Origin: Mariprofundus sp. NF
Lineage (GTDB): Bacteria > Pseudomonadota > Zetaproteobacteria > Mariprofundales > Mariprofundaceae
Length of the DNA: 64,000 nucleotides
Direction of reading: 5' to 3'
Assembly (NCBI RefSeq): GCF_013387455.1
Contig: NZ_VWNC01000003.1
Coordinates: 62,001 to 126,000 of the forward strand
Shown: positions 8,405-16,541 of the stretch, piece by piece
Layout of the letters: every line of letters begins with the position of its first letter
Numbering within the stretch: position 1 is the stretch's first letter
Program-made: the position numbers and the translations under genes
Notes under the pieces: model-generated
Database searches by the model: none
What the model was told of the DNA's origin: nothing
What the model saw: the letters and a program-made list of their open reading frames with translations, nothing else

Positions 8405-8866
8405 ATGACGCCTCCACTGCACATCGTGTTAGTGGAGCCTGAGATCCCTCCTAATACCGGCAACATTGCACGGCTGTGTGGCTGCACGGGTTGCACACTG
8501 CATCTGGTGCATCCGCTCGGGTTTGATGTCGATGAAAAAGCGGTACGGCGAGCAGGGCTGGATTACTGGCAACATCTGGATATTCATCACCACCAGAGCT
8601 GGCAGGAGGCGCGTCAGTTTATCGGGATAGAGCGCAACTGGTACGGACTCAGTTCGAAGGTGAAAACCAGCTTCTGGGATGTGCAGTACAAGCCCGGAGA
8701 CGTGCTGGTTTTCGGCCCTGAAACCAGAGGTTTAAGTAGCTCCATTTTAGAGGAGATAAATGGCGTAACCATCCCGATGCGGGAGGATGCTCCGGTGCGC
8801 TCACTGAATCTCTCCAATGCCTGCTCCATCGCCGTGTTTGAGGCGCTAAGACAGCTTAAACAGTGA
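8405..8866 (+). CDS. trmL: tRNA (cytidine/uridine-2'-O-)-methyltransferase TrmL
   Basis: SPOUT-family enzyme that 2'-O-methylates the wobble nucleotide 34 of tRNA-Leu isoacceptors. Seen: start VLVEPEIPPNTGNIARLC, the typical TrmL/SpoU opening; FGPETRGLS near residue 100; and the C-terminal knot motif IPM...SLNLSNACSIAVFEALRQ. Length 153 residues matches E. coli TrmL (157). The start is the ATG at 8405 with GGAGG 7 bases upstream. The frame is open further 5' to 8228, but that extension is the insert described above. The first ten codons are a recoded duplicate of the fragment at 8200. Confidence 0.93.
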   Translation: MTPPLHIVLVEPEIPPNTGNIARLCGCTGCTLHLVHPLGFDVDEKAVRRAGLDYWQHLDIHHHQSWQEARQFIGIERNWYGLSSKVKTSFWDVQYKPGDVLVFGPETRGLSSSILEEINGVTIPMREDAPVRSLNLSNACSIAVFEALRQLKQ

Positions 8867-8877
8867 TATAACAGGAA

Positions 8878-9091
8878 TTATCCACCGCAGACATAGTCCC
8901 ATTAAGGTTTTTTAAGAATTAGCTCCGCCAGCTCAAAATAGCCTCATAAAGCAATATCTAACATGCTATTAATAAAGGTGTTTTTATATCGCCTAAAATT
9001 TAGGCAGTAATCATGCTGTATGAACGAAGGTAAGTTAAACATCAAACGGTGAAGTTTTATCCACCAAGTTATCCACAGCTTCTGTGGATAG
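8878..9091. promoter_or_regulatory. Cluster of DnaA-box-like 9-mers in a 320-bp gene-free gap
   Basis: The 321-bp gap 8867-9187 holds one perfect DnaA box TTATCCACA (9069-9077). It also holds three one-mismatch boxes: TTATCCACC at 8878-8886 and 9057-9065, and CTATCCACA on the complement at 9083-9091. The last two boxes form an inverted pair around GCTTC. An AT-rich stretch with TATAT and ATTTA runs between the outer and inner boxes (about 8930-9010). It could be a replication origin, a DnaA-titration site or a DnaA-regulated leader; no dnaA, dnaN, gidA or parAB gene is nearby. I see no gene in this gap. Confidence 0.45.
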
Positions 9092-9187
9092 CATCGGTAA
9101 GCCCTTACTTTTCAACAGTTAGCAGCTTTTCAGGCTGTGAATGAGAAATTATTGAGTCGGTTTAAGGTAATTAACAGAAGTGTTGAA

Positions 9188-10003
9188 TCAGAGCTTTTTA
9201 TGCTGCAAAACAGGCATCGATGCCCGCACCTGCTCCAGCTTCTGCATAGAGAGTTCAGCACTTATAAACCCCTCCCCTTCAGCAAGCTCTTCCACCACTT
9301 CTCCCCAGGGATTAATGATCATACTGTGCCCCCAGGTCTGCCTGCCATCGGGGTGTCTTCCCGACTGGGCAGAGGCCAGCATATAACACTGATTCTCAAT
9401 CGCCCTTGCTCTGAGCAGAGGCTGCCAGTGAGCACGCCCAGTTATAGCTGTAAATGCAGCCACATTGACCAGCAGCTGACAGCCTGCATCGACATAGCGG
9501 CGATAGAGTTCGGGGAAACGCAGATCGTAACAGATGCTCAGACCAACCTTGAAACCTTCTATGCTGACGGTAACAGGTTTCTCCCCCGCCTCAATCAGTG
9601 CCGACTCATGGTAGGACTCGCCATTGTATTCCATATCAAAGAGATGAATCTTATCGTAGAGCGCGATGAGATCGCCCTTGGCATCATAAACCGGGCACAC
9701 ATTGCGAATCTTCCCGTCACGACCGCTGAGCAACAGCGTGCCGCCAATAATGGCAATGCCGTGCTGAACAGCCTGCTGTGAAAGAAATTTGAGTATTGAT
9801 GAGTCAGCCTGATCTTCGACCAGCGCCCGCTTCTCCTCTTCACTACCACCCATAAAAGCGAAGTTCTCAGGCAGCACCACCAGTTTGGCCCCAGCCTCTG
9901 CCGCTTTTGCCAGCAGAGAGGTTACTACCGCAAGGTTTCGCTCGATCTCTTTTACGGAGCAGATCTGTATGCAGGCGACCTTCAGTGTCGCATCACCACT
10001 CAT
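9188..10003 (-). CDS. Carbon-nitrogen hydrolase, Nit2/omega-amidase-like
   Basis: Nitrilase-superfamily amidase, closest by pattern to the Nit/NIT2 branch that hydrolyses deaminated glutathione or alpha-keto amide by-products; the substrate is inferred. Seen: the complete catalytic triad E46 (LPENFAF), K118 (YDKIHLFD) and C158 (SICYDLRFPELYR), and a C-terminal WGHSMIINPWGEV block. Its 271 residues are typical of the branch and it has no signal peptide, so it is cytoplasmic. Its start overlaps the end of the upstream DUF4438 gene by 4 bp, making a two-gene unit; this pairing may hint at a shared role. Confidence 0.9.
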   Translation of the reverse strand: MSGDATLKVACIQICSVKEIERNLAVVTSLLAKAAEAGAKLVVLPENFAFMGGSEEEKRALVEDQADSSILKFLSQQAVQHGIAIIGGTLLLSGRDGKIRNVCPVYDAKGDLIALYDKIHLFDMEYNGESYHESALIEAGEKPVTVSIEGFKVGLSICYDLRFPELYRRYVDAGCQLLVNVAAFTAITGRAHWQPLLRARAIENQCYMLASAQSGRHPDGRQTWGHSMIINPWGEVVEELAEGEGFISAELSMQKLEQVRASMPVLQHKKL

Positions 10004-10887
10004 TCGACTGCAAAGCGGCCAATGGATCTGATGGCACCGATATTGGCCGTTTCACTGATCACCGGCAGCAGCTTGCCGTTACAGGCACTCATCAGGGTCA
10101 TCATGCCCGGTCCGTGACCGGCCAGTGGCGAATCGGAGTGAATCACAACACCAATCGTAACCGCCCCTTTGCGATAGGTGCGTCCGTAGCGATTGTCGTG
10201 ATCCAGCACTGCAACAAAATCACCGAAACGAAGTCGCTCCATGCCGTTCTCTTTCACCATATCCTCATCATGACAGAGGATGTCGTAGTCGCCGGTAGCC
10301 ACTGAGAGCGCACCGATACCCGAACCCATAGCATGGCCGGGCACGATCACATGCACCGGCACCTCGATCTTGCCATCCTCACGCTCAACAAGACCCCAGG
10401 CGTCGAGCAGATCCGGATCGAGGTTGTAGATAAACACCTCAGGATGATCGATGAGTTTCAACCCCTGTCCGCACCCTTTAACAAGAAATTTGTCATCACA
10501 GGTCAGCTTATCCAGTGTACTATCAGGGAAATCGAGCATCAGGTGCTCAACACCGCCATGGTGACCAAGTACGGTGCCTTTAGCCCCTTTGGCAGCACCG
10601 GAAATCACCGTGGCCCGGTTACCACAACAGGCGAGAAACTGGTACCCTGACTCACATTTTCGATTCTTGTGCGTCATGGTCGTGGATACGCCCGGCTCAA
10701 TATGTTCACCGGCCCAGCCAAAGACCGAATCACCGATTTTCACGTTATAGGTGATGCCACCGGTGGAGGGCCAGGAGAAGACTTCACCGGCAGAACCCAC
10801 TTCAAACGGTGCCCACTGATGCGCCGGAGCAACAGAGCCCTGCACGGCGGTTTGCACTAACTGATCACGATTACTCTTCAGACTCAT
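10000..10887 (-). CDS. DUF4438-family protein
   Basis: 295 residues matching the pattern of the DUF4438 family, whose function is not established. Seen: Gly-rich GNRATVISGAAKGAKGTVLGHHGG near residue 88, VIVPGHAMGSGIGA near 185, DHDNRYGRTYRKGAVTIGVVIHSDS near 229 and GPGMMTL near 258. The many His, Asp and Gly residues suggest metal or ligand binding. No signal peptide or TM segment. AAGGAA lies 8 bases before the ATG. It is translationally coupled to the nitrilase downstream. Confidence 0.75.
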   Translation of the reverse strand: MSLKSNRDQLVQTAVQGSVAPAHQWAPFEVGSAGEVFSWPSTGGITYNVKIGDSVFGWAGEHIEPGVSTTMTHKNRKCESGYQFLACCGNRATVISGAAKGAKGTVLGHHGGVEHLMLDFPDSTLDKLTCDDKFLVKGCGQGLKLIDHPEVFIYNLDPDLLDAWGLVEREDGKIEVPVHVIVPGHAMGSGIGALSVATGDYDILCHDEDMVKENGMERLRFGDFVAVLDHDNRYGRTYRKGAVTIGVVIHSDSPLAGHGPGMMTLMSACNGKLLPVISETANIGAIRSIGRFAVE

Positions 10888-10904
10888 ATTATTATTCCTT
10901 TTTT

Positions 10905-11027
10905 CACCGCAAATTACGCAAAGGGACGCAAAGTAAAATCAATATTTGTCATAATAACCAATAGGCAACCATCGGCTCCCTGCAATACTGATCACTCCTC
11001 TTGCCTACCTTTGCGTCTTTTGCGGTT
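10905..11027. repeat. Inverted pair of the CACCGCA...ACGCAAAGG dispersed repeat
   Basis: The left arm at 10905-10933 reads CACCGCAAATTACGCAAAGG and continues with GACGCAAAG. The right arm at 11005-11027 is the complement of ACCGCAAAAGACGCAAAGG. The same motif recurs singly at 62580-62611 and in variant form at 51683-51714. The arms flank about 75 bp without an open frame, in the 182-bp gap between the DUF4438 gene and aat. Confidence 0.6.
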
Positions 11028-11069
11028 CAATATCTCATCTTCGATTAGAAACGAAAAGCTACCAGATAA

Positions 11070-11699
11070 TCAATCACTGATCCGGTTGAGAAATTCGCGT
11101 CGAGAAATCTCACGCGCACCAAGGCTCTGCAGATGGGCGGTGTGAAACTGGCAATCAATCAGCTTCCAGTTTTCAGACAAGGCCCGCTCACACAGTGCCG
11201 CCAGCGCCACTTTAGAGGCATCGATTTCACGACTGAACATCGACTCGGCAAAAAAGACACCGTTGTGCAGTACACCGTACAGCCCGCCGATCAACTTATC
11301 CTGCTGCCACACCTCTACCGAGTGGGCATAACCCTCTGTAAACATAGCCTGATAGGCCGTGATCATCTCAGGCAGGATCCAGGTACCACTCTCGCCTTGG
11401 CGTGGAATCGCTGCACAGGCATGGATCACCTCAGCAAATGATTCATCAAATGAGATGGAATAGAGATTCTGTCGCATACGTCGGGCCAGACGTCTGGAGC
11501 AGTGAAAATCTACAGGAAAGAGCACCATGCGCGGATCCGGCGACCACCAGAGAATCGGCTGCCCCTCTGCATACCAGGGGAAAATACCCCGGCTATATGC
11601 CGCCAGCAGCGTTTCCGGCTGCAGATTACCCCCGGCAGCCAGCAGTCCATCATCATCAGCCTGTTCTGGATCAGGAAATTCGATCATAGGACAAATCAT
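11070..11699 (-). CDS. aat: Leucyl/phenylalanyl-tRNA--protein transferase
   Basis: Transfers Leu or Phe from aminoacyl-tRNA to N-terminal Lys/Arg of proteins, creating N-degrons for ClpS/ClpAP. Seen: the family's opening FPDP...DGLLAAGGNLQPETLLAAYSRGIFPWY, WWSPDPRMVL, then W-PEM--AY and GGLYGV...FFAESMFS, and C-terminal DCQF...HL-SLGA. Its 209 residues are slightly short of E. coli Aat (234) but all core blocks are present. Starts at ATG 11699 or 11687 (MIEFP) are both possible. It appears monocistronic. Confidence 0.93.
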   Translation of the reverse strand: MICPMIEFPDPEQADDDGLLAAGGNLQPETLLAAYSRGIFPWYAEGQPILWWSPDPRMVLFPVDFHCSRRLARRMRQNLYSISFDESFAEVIHACAAIPRQGESGTWILPEMITAYQAMFTEGYAHSVEVWQQDKLIGGLYGVLHNGVFFAESMFSREIDASKVALAALCERALSENWKLIDCQFHTAHLQSLGAREISRREFLNRISD

Positions 11700-11871
11700 A
11701 TCTCAGCATCTGTTTAATGATACGTTAGCCTGTAAATCCGTTATTTGCAGCCGCCTCTTGATGGATTCAGAACTAAATGCCATAGTTCGTATATTATTTT
11801 ATTAGATTATTAGAATACGTTTAATATTATAACCTGAAAATGTGCAATCCCCGCACGTGAGAGAGGATATT

Positions 11872-12555
11872 ATGAACGATCAAAGCAAGCTCCCCCCCCT
11901 TGAACAATTCAAGCAGGATGATTCAGAAATCCGTAAAAAGATAACTAAAGCCCATCGGCTTCAAACCATCACATGGACAGTAAGTGTACTTCTGGCAGCA
12001 ATACTCTTGGGGGGGCTGGTTTTCGCCCACTCGCAGCATCTGGATACCCTTACAGAGATGGCGGATGATTTATCACTGATCATGATGACTGTAACGATTC
12101 TGGTTACATCCGGATATATTGTCTTTATCTTCTTCTATTTTGGAACTGTACGAAGAATTTACCATGCTCACAGCGTCATCCATCAGCGCCTGAAAGATCA
12201 AGTAGATCCTGATGAACACCCCAAATTCTCATGGCACAGCTATTTCAGAAAAGAAGATACTGAACCCCGCAATAGTGGCTTTGGTGTCATCCTTGCCATC
12301 ACCACGAAGATTATCACCCTTTTTGTGCTCATTCTCATTTCTCAATTCGGCTGGATGCACATGAAAGCCGTCAGTGGTCATGAGCTACAAACAGAACATT
12401 ATGCCTATCTTGGCCTTATTGATCTGACCCTGTTTTCCAGCCTCGTTCTGTTTATTATTGTACTGGTAGCAGTTCGCATCGGCGTTCTTGGCAAGCAGAA
12501 GGATCCACATGGAACAACCGGCAAAGGTAATTACTATGAGCCAGATCAGGATTAA
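11872..12555 (+). CDS. Four-TM membrane protein, paralogue A of a tandem pair
   Basis: Unrecognised. 227 residues from the ATG at 11872, chosen because GAGAGG lies just upstream. An N-terminal amphipathic segment rich in Lys/Asp (1-35) is followed by TM helices near 37-56, 73-97, 140-160 and 185-208, and a polar Gly/Lys/Asp tail. Shared with the next gene: a soluble loop F-W-SYF-K between TM2 and TM3, a His/Glu motif E-EHY---G-ID before TM4, and LFSSLVLF in TM4. The His/Glu set could bind a metal or haem, but that is speculation. AT-rich upstream DNA (about 11775-11830) probably holds its promoter. Confidence 0.7.
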   Translation: MNDQSKLPPLEQFKQDDSEIRKKITKAHRLQTITWTVSVLLAAILLGGLVFAHSQHLDTLTEMADDLSLIMMTVTILVTSGYIVFIFFYFGTVRRIYHAHSVIHQRLKDQVDPDEHPKFSWHSYFRKEDTEPRNSGFGVILAITTKIITLFVLILISQFGWMHMKAVSGHELQTEHYAYLGLIDLTLFSSLVLFIIVLVAVRIGVLGKQKDPHGTTGKGNYYEPDQD

Positions 12556-12660
12556 TCAGGAAAACCTTGCCCGATTATCCCTGACTTGCTGTAACCGGCC
12601 TTAAAGTTAGTCTGCTGCGCCATTGAATAGATGCGCAGATCAGACAACATGGGGTTATAA

Positions 12661-13287
12661 ATGAACGAAGCTTCGATTTCCACAGCACTTGAGCAGTTCC
12701 AGAAAGAAGAGAGGCAGGTTCGAGACAAGGTTCTGCGCCTCAAACGTTTAAAAAACATCATCTGGCTTGTAATCGCCCTGCCTACCACTGTTCTGGCCGC
12801 ATTAATTGCTTACAACCACACCACAATGGAACCTCAGGCACTGGCCGAATTCGCGATTCCCCTACTGAAGTGGGGTTCGCTGGCCTGCACCATCATCTAT
12901 CTCGCCTATATCGTGATGCATATGCCGCTTGTTCGCGCCATCTATCAGGCCAAAAGTGAAATCTATCCACGCTATAATGCTGCAGCTGCAGATACAGAGC
13001 AGAAAACATTTCAGTGGCAATCCTACTTCTCTAAAGATGAGAAGAGCTCTTCAAGCGGTAAAACTGCTGCACTGCTACTGGGAGCCAAAGTATTCAGCCT
13101 CTTTATGCTGATTATCTTCTATCAGTTCTCATGGATACATGCGCTGGGTCGCATCGGTGTGGAGCTGAACAATGAGCACTACTCGTTCATGGGATTTATT
13201 GATTTCGCACTCTTCTCTTCGCTGGTTCTTTTCGCTGTTGTGCTGATCTTCACCCGCGTCTCCTCACTGGCGAAAAAAACAAGCTGA
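12661..13287 (+). CDS. Four-TM membrane protein, paralogue B of a tandem pair
   Basis: Unrecognised. 208 residues with the same plan as the preceding gene: a charged helical N-terminus (LEQFQKEERQVRDKV), two TM helices (about 36-55 and 68-92), a loop containing FQWQSYFSK, TM3 (about 138-158), ELNNEHYSFMGFIDFALFSS, and TM4 to about 200. The tail is shorter than in paralogue A. The ATG follows GGGGTTATAA, a modest ribosome site. A 105-bp gap separates the copies; no terminator is seen in it, so they may be co-transcribed. Tgt follows 42 bp later. Confidence 0.7.
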   Translation: MNEASISTALEQFQKEERQVRDKVLRLKRLKNIIWLVIALPTTVLAALIAYNHTTMEPQALAEFAIPLLKWGSLACTIIYLAYIVMHMPLVRAIYQAKSEIYPRYNAAAADTEQKTFQWQSYFSKDEKSSSSGKTAALLLGAKVFSLFMLIIFYQFSWIHALGRIGVELNNEHYSFMGFIDFALFSSLVLFAVVLIFTRVSSLAKKTS

Positions 13288-13329
13288 ATCCCTTGCTGCA
13301 ATGCGGTACAGACGTCAGTCTGCGCCGCC

Positions 13330-14454
13330 ATGTCCTCCCTCAGTTTTGAAATCCTCGCCAAAGATGAAACCGGTTATGCCCGTGCCGGTCGTGTGCAGTT
13401 GCCACACGGCAGTGTCGAAACACCTGTTTTCATGCCGGTTGGCACACAGGCGACTGTAAAAAGTCTTACCCCTGCCGACCTCACCGATGATATTGAAGCC
13501 TCTATTATTCTCGGTAACACCTATCATCTGATGCTGCGCCCGGGTGCTGATCTGGTGGAGAAGATGGGTGGTTTGCATAAATTCATGGCCTGGGATCGCC
13601 CTATCCTGACCGATTCCGGTGGTTTTCAGGTCTGGTCTCTCGGTGAACTGCGCAAGATCGAAGCGCACGGTGTCCGTTTCCGCTCCCATATTGATGGCCG
13701 TGAAGTATTCCTCGGCCCCAAAGAGAGCATGGATATCCAGCGTAAACTCGGCAGTGATATTGTCATGGCCTTTGACGAGTGCACCCCCTACCCGGCCACC
13801 TATGAAGAGGCCAATGATTCGATGCAACTCTCCATGCGCTGGGCTGCAGAGTGTCGTGAATACCTGCCGGTCAACGAGACACAGGCGCTGTTTGGTATTG
13901 TACAGGGTGGCATGTATCCGGAACTGCGTATCGAGAGTCTGCAAGCAATCTCTGAGATCGATTTTGAAGGCATTGCTATTGGTGGCCTCTCGGTCGGTGA
14001 ACCCAAAGAGGAGATGATGGCGATGATGGATGCGCTGGCTCCGCATCTTCCGCAAGACAAACCGCACTACGTGATGGGCGTGGGCACACCCGATGATCTG
14101 ATTGAAGGTATTGATCGCGGTATCGACATGTTTGACTGTGTGATGCCCAGCAGAAATGCGCGTAATGGCACCCTTTTCACCGATGATGGCAAGATCAACA
14201 TCAAAAACCTTAAACATTTCGATGATGCGTCGCCAATCATGGAATCGTGTAACTGCTACACCTGCAAGAACTTTTCCCGCGCTTACCTGCGCCATCTGTA
14301 TATGGCAAAGGAGATTTTAAGTTCGAGGTTGAATACCTTGCACAATCTTCACTACTATTGCCATCTCATGTCTCGGGCCAGAACCGCACTGATTGAGGGG
14401 AATTGGCCCGAATTCCGTGACAAGTTTTTACAACGCTACCGCGGTGAAGCATAA
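13330..14454 (+). CDS. tgt: tRNA-guanine (queuine) transglycosylase
   Basis: Exchanges guanine 34 for preQ1 in tRNAs with GUN anticodons, the committed tRNA step of queuosine synthesis. Seen: DSGGFQVWSL with catalytic Asp95, FGIVQGG near 190, GLSVGEPKEEM near 216, the nucleophile-containing FDCVMPSRNARNG near 270, and the zinc site CNCYTC followed by His about 25 residues on. Full length at 374 residues. First gene of the classical tgt-yajC-secD-secF order, and queD, an earlier step in the same pathway, closes the cluster. Confidence 0.97.
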   Translation: MSSLSFEILAKDETGYARAGRVQLPHGSVETPVFMPVGTQATVKSLTPADLTDDIEASIILGNTYHLMLRPGADLVEKMGGLHKFMAWDRPILTDSGGFQVWSLGELRKIEAHGVRFRSHIDGREVFLGPKESMDIQRKLGSDIVMAFDECTPYPATYEEANDSMQLSMRWAAECREYLPVNETQALFGIVQGGMYPELRIESLQAISEIDFEGIAIGGLSVGEPKEEMMAMMDALAPHLPQDKPHYVMGVGTPDDLIEGIDRGIDMFDCVMPSRNARNGTLFTDDGKINIKNLKHFDDASPIMESCNCYTCKNFSRAYLRHLYMAKEILSSRLNTLHNLHYYCHLMSRARTALIEGNWPEFRDKFLQRYRGEA

Positions 14455-14488
14455 TCGCCGTCTATTGATATTCAGGAGTTATAACATC

Positions 14489-14923
14489 ATGAAAACAGTT
14501 TTCTCTCTCTCTTTCGCATCTATTGCTGCTGCGATGAGCTTTATTACCCCGGCCTTTGCTGAGGGCGCTGCTGCAGATGGCGGTTTCGCCTCTCTGATTC
14601 CACTGCTGCTGATCATGGTGATTTTCTACTTCCTGCTTATCCGTCCACAGCAGAAGAAACTGAAAGAGCATCGCGGCATGGTCGACTCGCTGAGTAAAGG
14701 TGACAAGGTAATGACCGGTGGTGGCGTCTACGGCAAAATCACTGCCGTCAACGAAGATACCCTGAAGGTTCAAATTGCTGAGGGTGTAGTGATTAAGGTT
14801 AAGCGCGACACCGTGGCCGGCCTTGCTGAAACAGCACCGGCCAAACCGGCTGCCAAACCTGCTGCCAAACCGGCTGCCAAACCTGCTGAAAAAGCAGACG
14901 CAAAAGCAGACGCAAAAGACTAA
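14489..14923 (+). CDS. yajC: Preprotein translocase accessory subunit YajC
   Basis: Small inner-membrane partner of SecDF in the Sec holotranslocon. Seen: N-terminal hydrophobic signal-like segment, a main TM helix LIPLLLIMVIFYFLLI ending in RPQQKK, then the soluble YajC core KGDKVMTGGGVYGKI. The 144-residue form has a long Ala/Lys/Pro tail made of AAKP repeats encoded by near-identical 12-bp units (about 14840-14887). The ATG at 14489 has AGGAG 10 bases upstream; the frame is open further 5' into tgt, but that is not needed. Co-transcribed with secD and secF. Confidence 0.95.
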   Translation: MKTVFSLSFASIAAAMSFITPAFAEGAAADGGFASLIPLLLIMVIFYFLLIRPQQKKLKEHRGMVDSLSKGDKVMTGGGVYGKITAVNEDTLKVQIAEGVVIKVKRDTVAGLAETAPAKPAAKPAAKPAAKPAEKADAKADAKD

Positions 14924-14950
14924 CAGTTTTTTTAAACAAGGATTTCATTC

Positions 14951-16531
14951 ATGCATAGCTTTCCACGCTGGAAATACGGGCTCATTCTGACCGTACTTGT
15001 GGTCTCCCTGATGGGAGCCCTGCCCAACCTCACCACACCACCATCATGGTGGCCATCTGCTCTGAGTACTCCGATGACCCTCGGCCTTGATCTCAAAGGC
15101 GGCATCCATCTGGTACTCGATGTTGATGTGGATAAAGCTGTATCACACAGCGTTACCGGTGATATCGACACAGCCCGTCAGGCGCTGCGTAAAGAGCGCA
15201 TCCGCTACAGCAAGCTGAGCAGTGACAGCACCAGCATGACCATCGTGATCAAAGAAGCTACCGAGATCGATGCTGCCGCAAAGATTCTGGAAGAGAATTT
15301 CAACACCTATGCGATTAGCAATCCGGCTGGCAGCACCTTTGTTCTTAACCTGAAACCTGAAACCGCCAAAGAGCTTAAGAAGTTCGCTGTTGATCAGGCG
15401 ATTGAGGTGATTCGTAACCGTATTGATGCGCTGGGCACCACTGAACCGACCATCATCAAACAGGGTGAGCGTCGTATTCTGGTACAGATCCCCGGTTTTG
15501 AAGACAGCGCCCGTGCTAAAGATATGATCGGCCGCACTGCCCAGCTTGAGTTCAAAATCGTGGATGAGAAGGGTGACCTTGATAAAGCACTTTCAGGCAG
15601 CATCCCTGCCGGTGATATCATCATGTATGGCCCCGAGCAGACCCGTAATGGCAAGAGCTACCGTCAGCCCTATCTGCTGAAAAAACGTACTGAACTATCA
15701 GGCAATGAAATTGCCGATGCGCGTGTTTCAATTGACTCCCGCTACAATGAGTATGCCGTTACCCTGAAGTTCAACACCAAAGGCGCACGTAAATTTGATA
15801 AGCTGACAGCAGCCCATGTCGGTGAGCGTTTTGCCATTATCCTTGAAGGTACCGTCAACTCTGCACCGGTGATTCGTGAACGCATCGCCGGCGGCTCTGC
15901 CCAGATTACCGGCAGTTTCTCACCGGAAGAGGCGCATGATCTGGCCATTATCCTGCGTGCCGGTGCCCTGCCCGCTCCGGTTAAAGTGGTCGAAGAGCGC
16001 TCCATCGGCCCGAGCCTGGGTCAGGACTCTATTGATCAGGGTATCAACTCCATCCTTATCGGCTCGGTACTCGTACTGATCTTTATGGGCCTCTACTACC
16101 GTTTGTTCGGCATGGTCGCCAACGTTGCACTGGTCTTCAATATGCTGCTGATTCTGGCGGCCATGAGCATTATCGGTGGCACCCTGACCCTGCCCGGTAT
16201 CGCCGGTATCGTACTGACTATCGGCATGGCCGTGGATGCCAATGTGCTGATCTTTGAGCGAATACGTGAAGAGCTAAGGCTAGGCAAAACACCGCTGGCA
16301 GCCATTGATGGTGGTTATGATAAAGCACTCTCAACCATCGTTGATGCCAACATCACCACGCTGATCGCCGCTATCGTTCTCTTCCAGTTCGGCTCCGGTC
16401 CGGTGAAAGGTTTCGCAGTCACCCTCTCGGTTGGTATTCTGGCATCGATGTTCACTGCTATCACTGTCACGCGCGGCATCATCGCCTTCTCAACCGCCAA
16501 ACGTAACCGTATCGAAAAACTGAGCATCTGA
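14951..16531 (+). CDS. secD: Protein translocase subunit SecD
   Basis: Inner-membrane subunit that uses the proton gradient to pull proteins through SecYEG from the periplasmic side. Seen: N-terminal TM, the diagnostic LGLDLKGGIHLVLDVD, the periplasmic P1 domain, EERSIGPSLGQDSID before the membrane block, and a C-terminal group of five TM helices with TLPGIAGIVLTIGMAVDANVLIFERIREEL. Its 526 residues are a short but normal SecD. Only 10 bp separate it from secF. Confidence 0.97.
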   Translation: MHSFPRWKYGLILTVLVVSLMGALPNLTTPPSWWPSALSTPMTLGLDLKGGIHLVLDVDVDKAVSHSVTGDIDTARQALRKERIRYSKLSSDSTSMTIVIKEATEIDAAAKILEENFNTYAISNPAGSTFVLNLKPETAKELKKFAVDQAIEVIRNRIDALGTTEPTIIKQGERRILVQIPGFEDSARAKDMIGRTAQLEFKIVDEKGDLDKALSGSIPAGDIIMYGPEQTRNGKSYRQPYLLKKRTELSGNEIADARVSIDSRYNEYAVTLKFNTKGARKFDKLTAAHVGERFAIILEGTVNSAPVIRERIAGGSAQITGSFSPEEAHDLAIILRAGALPAPVKVVEERSIGPSLGQDSIDQGINSILIGSVLVLIFMGLYYRLFGMVANVALVFNMLLILAAMSIIGGTLTLPGIAGIVLTIGMAVDANVLIFERIREELRLGKTPLAAIDGGYDKALSTIVDANITTLIAAIVLFQFGSGPVKGFAVTLSVGILASMFTAITVTRGIIAFSTAKRNRIEKLSI

Positions 16532-16541
16532 GGCTACTGAT

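Noticed and set aside
13315-14295. 326-codon antisense frame over tgt
   Set aside because: It is opposite a well-matched enzyme gene; composition follows the sense codons.
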